Origin: Henriciella barbarensis
GTDB lineage: Bacteria; Pseudomonadota; Alphaproteobacteria; Caulobacterales; Hyphomonadaceae
Assembly: GCF_003576345.1 (NCBI RefSeq)
Contig: NZ_QWGB01000005.1
Coordinates: 1,116,001-1,180,000, forward strand
Direction of reading: 5' to 3'
Length of the DNA stretch: 64,000 nt
Within the stretch, counting starts at the first letter, position 1. Each line of letters begins with the position of its first letter. Both the position numbers and the translations under genes were made by a program. Shown here in pieces: positions 52,268 to 61,465 of this stretch. The notes under the pieces were generated by a model, which was not told where the DNA came from, made no database searches, and worked only from the letters and a program-made list of their open reading frames with translations.

Positions 52268-54718
52268 CTAGCCCTGACTCCCCAACCGTTTCTTCGTCAT
52301 GCCGACATGAGGCTTCGCTGCCGCGGGGTCGTCCGGCCAGTCGTGTTTCGGATATTGCGCGCGCATATCCTTCGCCATGTCGCGATACCCGCCGTTCCAG
52401 AAACCGGAAATGTCCTTCGTCACCGCGATAGGCCGCCCGGCTGGCGATATCAGCTGCAACGTCACCGGCACGCGCGCGTCTGCAATGGCGGGCTGACGGG
52501 ACAGGCCAAACAGCTCCTGAGCCTTGGCTTCGACCAGCGGTGCATTGTCGTCAAGATAATCGACAGGCGCGTTGCGGCCTGATGGCAGTGTGACCGACAT
52601 TGGCGCCAGCGTGTCGATCTCCTGTGCCTTCGGCCAGCCAAGCGACTGTTTCAGGGCGTTCAGTACCGCCCCGTCGGAAGGCATGTCGAACCTGCCTCCG
52701 CCGAGTGCTGGCGCCAGCCACTCTTCGGCCGTCGCGGCGAGGAGCGCCTCATCAAGATCCGGCCAGTCCTCACCATAGGCGCGGTGAAGGAAGCTCAGCC
52801 GGGCAAGAAAGACGCGCACCGGCTCGCCAATGCCTGCCGATTCAAAACCATTCTCACGAACGAAATCAACGAAGGCGACCCGGGCGGCTTCGCCAGATGG
52901 CTGGGGCAGGGGCGTTTCCGACATTACGATTCGCCCGATCGCTTTCACACGCCGCGCCTTGAAGCCATGGGACGCAGGATCAAAACTTGCCCATTCTTCA
53001 ATGACCGGAGGATGCAGCGCCACTACATCGGCTTCGTTGATCGGGGCCGCGAGCGTGATGCGGGCGCGCCCCGCTGCGCCGATCATGTCAGCGACGACGA
53101 TCCACAGGGCGCGGGCCAGCGGCGAGGAAGTCTCGACCTCGCCGGCCCGGCCATTCGCCAGCAGATAGCTCGTTTCCGAGCCATCCCGGCGCCGCGCAAT
53201 CTGCCCAGGCCAGGCTTTGGCCAGCAGCAAGGCCGCATCGCCTGAAGGCGCCGCACCATTGGCCCAACGCTCCGCCTGTCGTTTCAGCGCCTTGGCGCGC
53301 GGGCTGTTTTCTTTCCTGAAGCCGACGAGACGGTCCACCAGATTGGCGGAGTTACCGCCAACACCTGCTTCGCTCGCAAGAGCTGCAATCTCTGCGGCTA
53401 GTGCGCGCTCACCCTTCGTGTCCGCGCTCGCGACAAGGCTTGCATACTTCGGGTCCAGCGGCAGGGCGGCCATCGCCTTGCCATGCGCCGTCAGTTTCCC
53501 GGCCTCGTCGAGCGCGCCGAACGCTATCAGCGCTTCACGGGCCGCCTCAATTCGCCCACCGGGCGGCGCATCCAGCCAGGTCAGCCTGTAGGGATCGTCT
53601 TCTCCCCACTCAGCGATAGAGAGCAGCAGGCTGGAAAGGTCACCATTCAGAATTTCAGGGCGGGGCGCGGCGATAAGACCGCGCGTTTCTTCCTCGTCCC
53701 ACAGCCGGTAGCAGACCCCCGGGCCGAGCCGTCCAGCCCTGCCTCGGCGCTGATCGACATTTGCTTTCGCCGCCCGGATGGTACGTAGCACCTGTGTCCC
53801 GCTGGCCGGTTCAAATTCCGGCACACGCGCAAGCCCCGCATCGACAACGACATGGACGCCCTCAATGGTCAGGGCGCTCTCTGCGATATCGGTTGCGAGT
53901 ACGACCTTGCGGTGACCGGCTCTAGCCGGACGAACCGCCTCATCCTGCTCGCGCGGCGACAGCGCGCCATAAAGTGGATGCACCGAGACATTTGCGGGCA
54001 GGCTGGACAGCCGCTCTGCCGTTCGCCTGATCTCACCTGCGCCCGGCAGGAAAGCGAGGATGGAGCCGTCTTCAGCCTGGACGGCTTTGGTAATGGCTGA
54101 GGCCATCTGGTCCTCGATGCGGGCGCGCGTGCGTCCAAGATACTTGGTTTCGACGGGAAACTGGCGCCCCCCGCTCTCGATGACCGGCGCATTCAGCGTT
54201 CCGGCGACTTTCTTCGTCTCCAGCGTCGCCGACATGGCGAGCAGCAGGAGGTCATCGCGGAAGACCGATTGGGCCTCCAGCGCAAGTGCGAGACCGAGAT
54301 CGGCATTGAGGCTTCGCTCATGAATTTCGTCGAAGATAACCGCGGACACACCTTCAAGCCCCGGATCGGCCAGCAGGCGGCGCGTGAACAGGCCATCGGT
54401 CATCACTTCGACCTGCGTAGCCTTTGAGACTTTGCGCTCAATACGGGTGGACAGGCCGATCCGCCCGCCGGTCTTTTCACCCAGTGTCGCGGCCATACGG
54501 TCAGCCGCCATGCGTGCAGCCAGACGGCGCGGTTCGAGCAGCATTATCTTGCTTGGTAAAGTGTCAAATCCGTCTATCAGGCCGGCAAGCGCTAGTGGAA
54601 CACGCGTCGTCTTGCCTGCACCGGGCGGAGCGGCCAGAACCAACCGCTTTCGTTCGCGCAAGACCGAGCAGATTTCGCCAAGCAGGCTCTCAATCGGAAG
54701 GGCAGCGGGATCACTCAT
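52268..54718 (-). CDS. hrpB: ATP-dependent RNA helicase HrpB
   Basis: 816 residues. DExH-box protein: Walker A in APPGAGKTTRVPLAL, DEIH in VIFDEIHERSLNADLG, motif III MSATLE, motif VI QRRGRAGRLGPGVCYRLW. A helicase-associated (HA2) domain and the HrpB C-terminal region (GFWNGGYRDMAKDMRAQYPKHDWPDDP, near-perfect family tail) follow. Expected role in RNA unwinding; not essential in E. coli and its target is not known. Several long antisense frames are shadows. Confidence 0.95.
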   Translation of the reverse strand: MSDPAALPIESLLGEICSVLRERKRLVLAAPPGAGKTTRVPLALAGLIDGFDTLPSKIMLLEPRRLAARMAADRMAATLGEKTGGRIGLSTRIERKVSKATQVEVMTDGLFTRRLLADPGLEGVSAVIFDEIHERSLNADLGLALALEAQSVFRDDLLLLAMSATLETKKVAGTLNAPVIESGGRQFPVETKYLGRTRARIEDQMASAITKAVQAEDGSILAFLPGAGEIRRTAERLSSLPANVSVHPLYGALSPREQDEAVRPARAGHRKVVLATDIAESALTIEGVHVVVDAGLARVPEFEPASGTQVLRTIRAAKANVDQRRGRAGRLGPGVCYRLWDEEETRGLIAAPRPEILNGDLSSLLLSIAEWGEDDPYRLTWLDAPPGGRIEAAREALIAFGALDEAGKLTAHGKAMAALPLDPKYASLVASADTKGERALAAEIAALASEAGVGGNSANLVDRLVGFRKENSPRAKALKRQAERWANGAAPSGDAALLLAKAWPGQIARRRDGSETSYLLANGRAGEVETSSPLARALWIVVADMIGAAGRARITLAAPINEADVVALHPPVIEEWASFDPASHGFKARRVKAIGRIVMSETPLPQPSGEAARVAFVDFVRENGFESAGIGEPVRVFLARLSFLHRAYGEDWPDLDEALLAATAEEWLAPALGGGRFDMPSDGAVLNALKQSLGWPKAQEIDTLAPMSVTLPSGRNAPVDYLDDNAPLVEAKAQELFGLSRQPAIADARVPVTLQLISPAGRPIAVTKDISGFWNGGYRDMAKDMRAQYPKHDWPDDPAAAKPHVGMTKKRLGSQG

Positions 54719-54849
54719 CGCGGGCCTCGTACCGCAATCTGTCGGTCATGGCACGGCTTCTCGCAGTGGCTTCCCGCATCCATGGTTTCGCATTCTGGCC
54801 GAACCGCGTAAGGAACTGCGCTTAAGTTTTCAGCAAAAGGCGAGAGGCC

Positions 54850-55581
54850 ATGGCCGATACGCTCGAATTTTCCATTGTCGTCCCCATGCACAATGAGGCT
54901 GGCAATGCTGCCGGTCTGGTAGACGAGATCGCTACCGCGCTTGATGGCCGCGCCTATGAGATGATCATGGTCGATGATGCCTCCAGCGATGATACGCGCG
55001 CCGTTCTTGCCGGGCTGAAAGCGAGCTATCCAGCTCTTCGTGTCCTCAGCCACCGCGCCAATGCAGGCCAGAGCCGCGCCATTCGCACAGGCGTTCGCGC
55101 GGCACGCGGCCGGGTCATCGGCACTCTGGACGGAGATGGGCAGAATGATCCAGCCGACCTGCCAGACCTTTACCGCGCGCTCACACGCGCCGACGCGCCA
55201 GCTGATCTCGTCATGGTGATGGGCCGGCGTGCCAGCCGAAAGGATACGGCGTGGAAGCGGTTCGGATCAAAATTCGCCAATGCAATCCGCCGGCGTATGC
55301 TGCGTGATGACTGCGATGATAGCGGTTGCGGCATCAAGGTCATCAAGTGCGATGCCTATCTCTCGCTTCCCTATTTCGACCATATGCACCGCTACATGCC
55401 TGCGCTGGTGAAAGCAGAAGGATATGCGGCGGAATTCATGGATGTGAACCACCGGCCGCGGGGTGCTGGCACGTCCAATTACACCAATTTCGGCCGTCTC
55501 TGGGCCGCGCTGTCCGATCTGAGGGGCGTCACCTGGCTTATCCGGCGGCGCCGCAATCCGGGCGGTGCAGACGAACTTTGA
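54850..55581 (+). CDS. Glycosyltransferase family 2, dolichyl-phosphate-mannose-synthase-like
   Basis: 243 residues. The GT-A core shows SIVVPMHNEAGNAAGLVDEI, VDDASSDDT and LDGDGQNDPADLPDLYRAL (the DxD and the acceptor motif). It then has a C-terminal Arg-rich region instead of two membrane helices, so it is the soluble or peripherally bound form that transfers sugar or aminoarabinose-like groups to a polyprenyl phosphate carrier. GAGAGG precedes the ATG. The following gene for a small membrane protein could be a partner; the two are 144 bases apart. Confidence 0.88.
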   Translation: MADTLEFSIVVPMHNEAGNAAGLVDEIATALDGRAYEMIMVDDASSDDTRAVLAGLKASYPALRVLSHRANAGQSRAIRTGVRAARGRVIGTLDGDGQNDPADLPDLYRALTRADAPADLVMVMGRRASRKDTAWKRFGSKFANAIRRRMLRDDCDDSGCGIKVIKCDAYLSLPYFDHMHRYMPALVKAEGYAAEFMDVNHRPRGAGTSNYTNFGRLWAALSDLRGVTWLIRRRRNPGGADEL

Positions 55582-55725
55582 GGGGGGCGGTCTGTAGCGA
55601 GTGACAGGCGGTCAGTTCGCCTGATCCGAGATTCCGCTTAACAGCCAGCACCTGCCGGGTTAGTCAGGCAAGGTTAATGGGTCGCGTGGTAACTGGTCGC
55701 GCAGCCTGACAATGGGGGTTTCCTG

Positions 55726-56184
55726 ATGCGCGCACTGTTCAGTTTCTTTCCGCTCCTGATCATTCCGGTCGCGATCTATAATCTGATCGCGCTTACCTAT
55801 TCCGGGACGACGGTAAACTATGATGCGGTGAGCAATGCCTCGCCCCTACTTGAGCTTCTTTCCGGCTCGCTTGTGACCTTCCCGATGATTTCTGGCGTCA
55901 ACTGGTCCATCACCAATGGCGAGATGCTCGTCTTCGTCGCAATCACGCTGCTTTTCGTGGAGATCGTGAAGTCGACCAGTACCGGCACCTCTTCAATTCT
56001 CAACCACGCCGTTTCGATGATCCTCTTCATCGTCTGCCTTGTGGAGTTTCTGCTCATGCCGAATTTCGCGACGTCGACGTTTTTTATCATCATGAGCATG
56101 ACGCTTCTCGATGTGCTGGCCGGTGTCATCGTCACGATCGTCTCAGCACGCCGAGACTTCGGCGTTGGCGAAGGCTTTGCTTGA
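55726..56184 (+). CDS. Hypothetical membrane protein
   Basis: 152 residues with four predicted helices (about 5-25, 55-85, 95-120, 122-142), which begin FSFFPLLIIPVAIYNLI. Thr/Ser-rich loop STSTGTSSILNH connects helices two and three. No recognised domain. A perfect terminator follows, so it ends a transcript. Possible small partner of the upstream glycosyltransferase, but nothing in the sequence shows this. Confidence 0.7.
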   Translation: MRALFSFFPLLIIPVAIYNLIALTYSGTTVNYDAVSNASPLLELLSGSLVTFPMISGVNWSITNGEMLVFVAITLLFVEIVKSTSTGTSSILNHAVSMILFIVCLVEFLLMPNFATSTFFIIMSMTLLDVLAGVIVTIVSARRDFGVGEGFA

Positions 56185-56218
56185 TCGGCGTGCCAGGCGA
56201 CAAAATTTATGCAAGTTG

Positions 56219-56247
56219 AACGGGGCAGATGAAAAATCTGCCCCGTT
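56219..56247 (+). terminator. Rho-independent terminator
   Basis: Perfect 12-bp stem AACGGGGCAGAT (56219-56230) with ATCTGCCCCGTT (56236-56247), 5-base loop GAAAA, followed by T at the end of the stem and TTGC. Ends the gene at 55726-56184. Confidence 0.85.
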
Positions 56248-56316
56248 TGCGCTTCACACGGATGAAAACACGTCTAGTGTCGCACACCGTTGAGATAGAG
56301 GGAGCCGGAGGGGCTT

Positions 56317-57999
56317 ATGGACGCGATATTTGGACCGGTCGAAACGGTCAGTAACTTTATCTGGGGCGGCAACTGGGGAGATACACAAATCCTCCCGATG
56401 GGGCCGCTAGCGATCATCCTGCTGGGCACTGGCCTTTTCATGATGTTCCGTGTTGGCGCGCGTCCGCTTCGCCGATTCTTTCCGGCGCTTGCAGAGGTCT
56501 GGCAGGGCCGCAAGGCGCAGGGCGAAGATGGTGCGATCACCCCATGGCAGGCCCTCTCGACGGCGCTGTCCGGTCAGGTCGGCACGGGTAACCTCGCAGG
56601 CGTTGCAACCGCCATCACGCTTGGTGGTCCGGGTGCGATCTTCTGGATGTGGATCACCGCCATCTTCGGCATGGCGCTGGCCTTCTCGGAAAGCTCTCTC
56701 GCCGTCAAATATCGCGAAACGGATGAGTATGGCCGCATCAATGGCGGGCCAATGTACTACATCAAGAATGGCCTCGGTAAGAAGTGGGCCTGGCTTGCGG
56801 TCATCTTCTGCCTCGGCACGCTGTTCTCGGCGATGGTTACCGGCTCGATGATCCAGGCAAACTCGATCACTGAGGCGGCGCTGGAAACGGGGTCGGCTGT
56901 GTTCGGCCTTTCCATCCCGACATGGCTGATCGGCCTGATCCTGGGCGCTCTGGTCTTTGCTGTGATTATTGGCGGCATCAAGTCGATCGGCAGCGTGGCT
57001 GGTAAGGTCGTGCCGATCATGGCTGGCGCCTACGTGTTCATCGCGCTCATCGTGCTCATCATCAATGCGCCAAAAGTGCCGGGTGCTTTTGCTGAAATCA
57101 TCGGCTCGGCCTTCGGTCTGCGTGAAGCGGTTGGCGGGGCAACCGGCTATGCGGTGCTCGCAGCCATCCGGGCGGGTATCGCGCGTGGGCTTTTCTCCAA
57201 CGAGGCGGGCCAGGGCTCAGCGCCGATTGCACACGCAGCGGCGAAGACGAAAAACCCGGTTCAGCAAGGTGAAATTGCCATGATCGGCGTGTTCATCGAC
57301 ACGATCATCATCTGTACGATGACGGCGCTGGTCATCCTGACCGTGACCGGCGACTTCAAGAAATCCGGCGCGCTTGTCGCAGCGAACCAGTGTATCGAGG
57401 CGGGTCAGACCCTGCCGGAAGGTGCATCGCTCGATACACTCTTCCCGAGTGCCTATGCCGATGGCCGTGAGGCGCTGATTGAGCAGAATGGCCCAGCAGC
57501 CGTCGCATTCCTGGAGCAGTGCCAGTCTGCGGGCATCGACATCGACGAGGCCGCGCTTGCCGGGGCATCCGACCCGAGCGTCCTCATGGACGTCGACCAT
57601 GCCTGGGAGACGGATGCGAACTCTGCCGCGATTACGACCCGCGCTTACGGGGCGGCCTTCCCGGGCGGTGAGTTTGTCGTGCCTGTCGCGCTGTTCTTCT
57701 TTGCTTTCACGACGATTATCGGCTGGTCCTATTATGGCGAGCAGGCCGTGACATTCCTCCTTGGGGAGTGGGCGACCCATCCGTTCCGGTATGTCTGGAT
57801 CATTGTTGTGTTTGCGGGGACGGTGCTGCCAGCCGGCGGTCTGTGGCTTCTTGGCGATGTCTCGAATGCGGCGATGGCCTTCCCGAACCTGATCGCGATC
57901 ATTGCGCTTTCAGGGGTCGTGGTGGCGATGCACAAGATGAATGATGACCCTGATCATGGTCATCCGGTGATCGACAAGACAGAGCCGCCGGCGGAGTAG
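56317..57999 (+). CDS. Alanine/glycine:cation symporter (AGCS family)
   Basis: 560 residues, longer than the usual 450-480. N-terminal motif NFIWGGNWGDTQILPMGPLAIILLGTGLF; the sodium-symport core GQVGTGNLAGVATAITLGGPGAIFWMW and GLFSNEAGQGSAPIAHAAAKT are canonical. An insert of about 100 residues (347-450) between two membrane segments contains two Cys (ANQC, EQCQ) and is hydrophilic, so it is an extracytoplasmic loop. The last helices resume with GWSYYGEQAVTFLLG. Imports alanine or glycine with Na+; the loop may alter specificity. GGAGGGG precedes the ATG. Confidence 0.92.
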   Translation: MDAIFGPVETVSNFIWGGNWGDTQILPMGPLAIILLGTGLFMMFRVGARPLRRFFPALAEVWQGRKAQGEDGAITPWQALSTALSGQVGTGNLAGVATAITLGGPGAIFWMWITAIFGMALAFSESSLAVKYRETDEYGRINGGPMYYIKNGLGKKWAWLAVIFCLGTLFSAMVTGSMIQANSITEAALETGSAVFGLSIPTWLIGLILGALVFAVIIGGIKSIGSVAGKVVPIMAGAYVFIALIVLIINAPKVPGAFAEIIGSAFGLREAVGGATGYAVLAAIRAGIARGLFSNEAGQGSAPIAHAAAKTKNPVQQGEIAMIGVFIDTIIICTMTALVILTVTGDFKKSGALVAANQCIEAGQTLPEGASLDTLFPSAYADGREALIEQNGPAAVAFLEQCQSAGIDIDEAALAGASDPSVLMDVDHAWETDANSAAITTRAYGAAFPGGEFVVPVALFFFAFTTIIGWSYYGEQAVTFLLGEWATHPFRYVWIIVVFAGTVLPAGGLWLLGDVSNAAMAFPNLIAIIALSGVVVAMHKMNDDPDHGHPVIDKTEPPAE

Positions 58000-58074
58000 A
58001 AGCACCGGGTTTAGACGGTGCAGTCACGGTGTCGTGGCGGTGCACTGGCGGTGTTTTTTGAAGACCTTTTGGAG

Positions 58075-58100
58075 CGGGCGCCGGGGAACTGGCGCCCGTT
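58075..58100 (+). terminator. Rho-independent terminator of the symporter gene
   Basis: CGGGCGCC (58075-58082) pairs with GGCGCCCG (58091-58098) around an 8-base loop, followed by TTTCG. It sits 76 bases after the symporter stop. Confidence 0.7.
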
Positions 58101-58147
58101 TCGCTATTTAAGCGGCCTGTTAAGCATCAAGGCGTCAAAATCTGCCC

Positions 58148-59059
58148 ATGAGCGACGCTGCCCGCATAGATGCCTTCCTCGAAATGATGAGCGCCGAGCG
58201 TGGGGCTTCCCCCAACACGCTGGACGCTTATGGCCGCGATCTTCGAGATGCGTCAGACAGCATGCGAGGAAAGCTGACCCGGGCGGACGCAAAAGATGTT
58301 TCCCGCTACGTAGCTTCACTTGCGGCCCAGGGGCTCGCGCCGCGCACGCAGGCGAGAAAGCTCTCCTCCATGCGCCGCTTTTTCCGGTTCCTGTTCGAGG
58401 AAGGCGACCGGAAGGATGACCCGACCTCAAAAATGGAAGGACCGAAGGCGGGACGGGACATTCCGGATGTTCTCAGCCGCGAGGAAGTTGAACGGCTTAT
58501 CGATGCGTGCGGAGAGGATGTTCGCATGCGCTGCCTGCTCGAACTCCTGTATGGCGCTGGTCTCCGTGTCAGTGAGCTGGTCAGCCTGAAGCTGGGCAAT
58601 CTACCGCGCCGAAAGGGCGGGCAGTGGGAAACGCGCGACATCATCGTGCGGGGCAAGGGCGGCAAGGACCGGCTCTGCCCGCTTGGCGGCCCCGCTCTCG
58701 AGGCGATTGCAGACTGGCTCAATGTCCGTGAAGACAGCCTGCCGAAGAAGACGCTGAAGGCAAACGGGGCGTCGGCCTTTCTCTTTCCATCACGCGGTAA
58801 GGAAGGTCACCTCACCCGCAGGAGGCTGGGACAGATGCTGGACGCGCTGGCGGTAGAGGCCGGGATAAAGCCCTCGAAAGTGCATCCGCATGCCTTGCGG
58901 CATGCCTATGCGACGCACCTGCTTCAGGGCGGCGCGGACCTCAGATCCGTTCAGACATTGCTCGGCCATGCGGACATTTCGACCACGGAAATTTACACCC
59001 ACGTCCTGACCAATGAGCTTGCGGAGCTTCTGGAAACAGCACATCCGCTATCTCGATAA
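58148..59059 (+). CDS. xerD: Site-specific tyrosine recombinase XerD
   Basis: 303 residues. Resolves chromosome dimers at dif together with XerC. The N-terminal SAM-like core-binding domain begins MSDAARIDAFLEMMSAERGASPNTLDAY. Catalytic residues: Arg140 (GAGLRVSEL), Lys173 (GKGGKDR), His248 and Arg251 (HALRHAYA), His274 (GHADIS) and Tyr283 (EIYTHV). Not an element integrase: no other mobile genes nearby, and the length and the ending HVLTNEL are XerD-like. XerC would have to be elsewhere. Confidence 0.92.
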   Translation: MSDAARIDAFLEMMSAERGASPNTLDAYGRDLRDASDSMRGKLTRADAKDVSRYVASLAAQGLAPRTQARKLSSMRRFFRFLFEEGDRKDDPTSKMEGPKAGRDIPDVLSREEVERLIDACGEDVRMRCLLELLYGAGLRVSELVSLKLGNLPRRKGGQWETRDIIVRGKGGKDRLCPLGGPALEAIADWLNVREDSLPKKTLKANGASAFLFPSRGKEGHLTRRRLGQMLDALAVEAGIKPSKVHPHALRHAYATHLLQGGADLRSVQTLLGHADISTTEIYTHVLTNELAELLETAHPLSR

Positions 59060-59146
59060 GAGTTATGCAGGCGCTTGCCGCGCGCAATTGCTGCTCCACC
59101 TTTCTGACCAGCATTAAAGCTTCTCTGCAATGAAAGGACCCAACCC

Positions 59147-59755
59147 ATGACCAGATCCGCCACGTTTGCTATGACCGCTATCGGTCTTGCCGTCACCGCG
59201 CCTGTCGCGATGGCAGAACCCGTCGCCTATGAGTTCGACAAGGATCACACCACGATCATTGCGAGCTGGGACCATCTAGGCTTTTCACGCCAGGGTATCG
59301 AGTTTACCGACTATGACGGCAATCTGATGCTGGACATGGAAGCGCCTGAAAACTCTTCCATCGAAGTGACCTTCAACCTCGCTGACGGCGGATTCTGGGT
59401 TGGCACGTCGGGCGATGACAGTTTCGAAAATCACCTCTCTTCCGGCGATTTGCTGGACGTCGAAGCTTTCCCCACGGCCACCTTCACGGCAACGTCATTC
59501 GAAACCGAAGATGGCAAGACCGGCACGATGACGGGTGACCTGACGCTGAAAGGCGAGACCCATCCGGTCACGCTGGATGTCACGCTGAACAAGGCTGGCG
59601 AGATGCGCGGAACGACCAAGGCCGGCTTTTCTGCAACCGGAACGATGATGCGGTCCGACTGGGGCGTCGACTATGCTGTGCCAGGTGTCTCCGATGAGCT
59701 TCAGCTGATGATCGAGACCGAACTCGTCATGGTCGCTGACGAGGCGGGCGAATAG
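59147..59755 (+). CDS. YceI family periplasmic protein
   Basis: 202 residues. Signal peptide (ending AMA-E) then a lipocalin-like barrel of the YceI family: YEFDKDHTTIIASWDHLGFSRQGIEFTDYDGNL and GDLTLKGETHPVTLDVTLNKAG, and the final RSDWGVDYAVPGVSDELQL. YceI proteins bind polyprenoid or fatty lipids. AAAGGA precedes the ATG. Monocistronic by spacing. Confidence 0.9.
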   Translation: MTRSATFAMTAIGLAVTAPVAMAEPVAYEFDKDHTTIIASWDHLGFSRQGIEFTDYDGNLMLDMEAPENSSIEVTFNLADGGFWVGTSGDDSFENHLSSGDLLDVEAFPTATFTATSFETEDGKTGTMTGDLTLKGETHPVTLDVTLNKAGEMRGTTKAGFSATGTMMRSDWGVDYAVPGVSDELQLMIETELVMVADEAGE

Positions 59756-59859
59756 ACTGCATTAAATTTGCGAGAGTAGCTTCCGCAGGGCCGGGCGTGC
59801 GATTATTTATGATCGCGCGCCCGAGCTGTTTTGGATGCCTGCTTTGTCTGGAGATTTTT

Positions 59860-60093
59860 ATGGCCGCATATTTCCGCGCCGCTGTCGCTGGGATTTTCAT
59901 GTTCGAGATTTCGGCAGCCTTCCTCATGGGCCTGTCAGCACTCATCCTCTTCGCGCTTCACATCACAGGCGCGATCTTCTGGGGTGTTGAGGCGATGACG
60001 GCTATCGGCGCACTCTATCTGAGCAGCCTCTTCTTCCGTAGCGCCTTCAAATATGAGCGCCAGTCCGAGACAATCGAACTACGCAGCGAATAG
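59860..60093 (+). CDS. Small membrane protein of unknown function
   Basis: 77 residues: MAAYFRAA then two hydrophobic helices and a short charged C-terminal tail (YERQSETIEL). The ATG at 59860 has GGAGA 6 bases upstream, supporting this start over an in-frame start at 59797. No recognised domain. Confidence 0.6.
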   Translation: MAAYFRAAVAGIFMFEISAAFLMGLSALILFALHITGAIFWGVEAMTAIGALYLSSLFFRSAFKYERQSETIELRSE

Positions 60094-60226
60094 GCTGCTG
60101 CCCATAAGCCAGAGATTGGTTTGCTTCCGGTTTCAGGGGTAGGGGTTGCCCATTTCAGTCAAACGCCATTGACCTTAGCTGCGGCTACAGGTGCATTGGC
60201 GCGCGACAGATATGAGGACAGGCTCC

Positions 60227-60802
60227 ATGAGATTTTCTTCAATTCTTTTCGGTCTCGCCCTGGCGGCGGCAGGTTGCGGCAATGAGGCGGGTGAGACCCC
60301 GCCGCCTCCCGCACCGCCTGCGCCGGAGGAAAGCCCCGCGCGCGTCGACACGACCGGCGAAACGGCCAGCGTCTCGATCGATGATTTCGAGCCTCTACTG
60401 GGCGATGGCTGGACCGGGGAGCTGGTTTATGCCGATCCGAACGCTGACAGCGGAGAGGGCACGGCTGAGGTAGAGTTGGAAGTCAGCCTCGAAGGCCGCA
60501 CGCTGACACTCGACTTTTCCTTCCCCGGGTCGCCGCAAGGCGATGGCAGCGCGCCGCTGGAAATCTCCGAGGATGGCGACTGGATCAATGATGAAATGGT
60601 TCTGAGGCGCGAGCGGAGCGGCGGCTTGCTGACCCTGCTGACCCGGCAGGAATGCATCGAAGGGAGCTATATCGCCACCTGCGAATATCTCTACGACATT
60701 TCCGAAACAGAATTTTCCATTGCCAAGGCCTATCGCCTGGCTGGTGAGGAGGAGCAGCGTTTCGGGCACCAGTACAGCTTTCAGCGCGACGCGGCTGGCT
60801 AG
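60227..60802 (+). CDS. Putative lipoprotein, paralogue of the next gene
   Basis: 191 residues. ATG at 60227 with AGGACAGG upstream. Lipobox LAAAGC (Cys at 17) followed by a Pro/Glu-rich linker (PPPPAPPAPEESP). The C-terminal 130 residues form a single domain: GDGWTGELVYADPN, a LTLDFSFPGSPQGDGSAP segment, NDEMVLRRERSGGLLTLLTRQECIEGSY and TEFSIAKAYRLAGEEEQRFGHQYSFQR. Shares this domain with the next gene, with two Cys (QEC, ATC) as likely disulfide. Function unknown; no family match from memory. Confidence 0.75.
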   Translation: MRFSSILFGLALAAAGCGNEAGETPPPPAPPAPEESPARVDTTGETASVSIDDFEPLLGDGWTGELVYADPNADSGEGTAEVELEVSLEGRTLTLDFSFPGSPQGDGSAPLEISEDGDWINDEMVLRRERSGGLLTLLTRQECIEGSYIATCEYLYDISETEFSIAKAYRLAGEEEQRFGHQYSFQRDAAG

Positions 60803-60856
60803 ATTTTGAAAGCAGGCGCATCTCGCCTGCACATTTTACCGGATCTGGGGGAATTA

Positions 60857-61378
60857 ATGCGGACATTTATCGGTCTCGTGGCGACAGGCGCGCTCGCAGC
60901 CTGCGTGCAGATGCCATGGAGGGAGAAAGCGCCTGCGCTGCCAGCGGTGCAGCCCGGCGACCTCGCCATGCTTGAAGGAAGCTGGGCGGGCAGCCTGACT
61001 TATCGGGACTACAGCCCGCCGCACGAGGATGTGAGCATCCCTGCGACGCTAACCGTCGACAAGCTGGACGAAGGAATGCGGCTGGAGCTGAAATATCCAG
61101 ACGAGCCATCCGCCTATGACAGGTCCATGCTGATCGCATCTGATGAAGGACGCACGCTGAACAGCGAGATGGTGTTGTCGCGCACGCAGAGCGACGATGA
61201 GGTGACGATTGTGACGGCGTCGGAGTGTGAGGATGATGGGCGCCCCGCCCAGTGCGAGGTGACGTACACGCTTTCGCCCAAGGTTTTCGAGATGACCAAG
61301 ATGGTGGCGCTGGAAAGCGGTGAAGCGCCGTTCAGGCGAAACGCCTACGCGTTCGTGCGAACCGCCAAACCCGACTGA
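60857..61378 (+). CDS. Putative lipoprotein, paralogue of the preceding gene
   Basis: 173 residues. ATG at 60857 follows GGGGAA. Lipobox ALAAC (Cys at 16) then a short linker. The domain reads LEGSWAGSLTYRDYSPPHEDVSIPATL, NSEMVLSRTQSDDEVTIVTASEC and VTYTLSPKVFEMTKMVALESGEAPFRRNAYAFVR, parallel to the preceding gene with the same order of strands and the same Cys positions. Clear tandem duplicate. Function unknown. Confidence 0.75.
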   Translation: MRTFIGLVATGALAACVQMPWREKAPALPAVQPGDLAMLEGSWAGSLTYRDYSPPHEDVSIPATLTVDKLDEGMRLELKYPDEPSAYDRSMLIASDEGRTLNSEMVLSRTQSDDEVTIVTASECEDDGRPAQCEVTYTLSPKVFEMTKMVALESGEAPFRRNAYAFVRTAKPD

Positions 61379-61439
61379 GAAAGGCTGCAGAACCAAAGCA
61401 ATTTGGCGGGCTGAATTGACGGCCCGCCAGCGAGGGATA

Positions 61440-61454
61440 TGTTGCGCTGCAACA
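61440..61454 (+). promoter_or_regulatory. Perfect dyad overlapping the leader of the malyl-CoA-lyase-like gene
   Basis: TGTTGC, 3 bases, GCAACA: a perfect 6-bp inverted repeat that abuts the AGGAGG ribosome-binding site (61454-61459). Similar TTGC/GCAA dyads control acyl-CoA genes in other alphaproteobacteria. Could be an operator; short enough to occur by chance. Confidence 0.3.
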
Positions 61455-61465
61455 GGAGGATGAGG

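Noticed and set aside
58148-59059. Integrase of a mobile element
   Set aside because: All residues match XerD, with no phage, transposase or tRNA attachment site around it.
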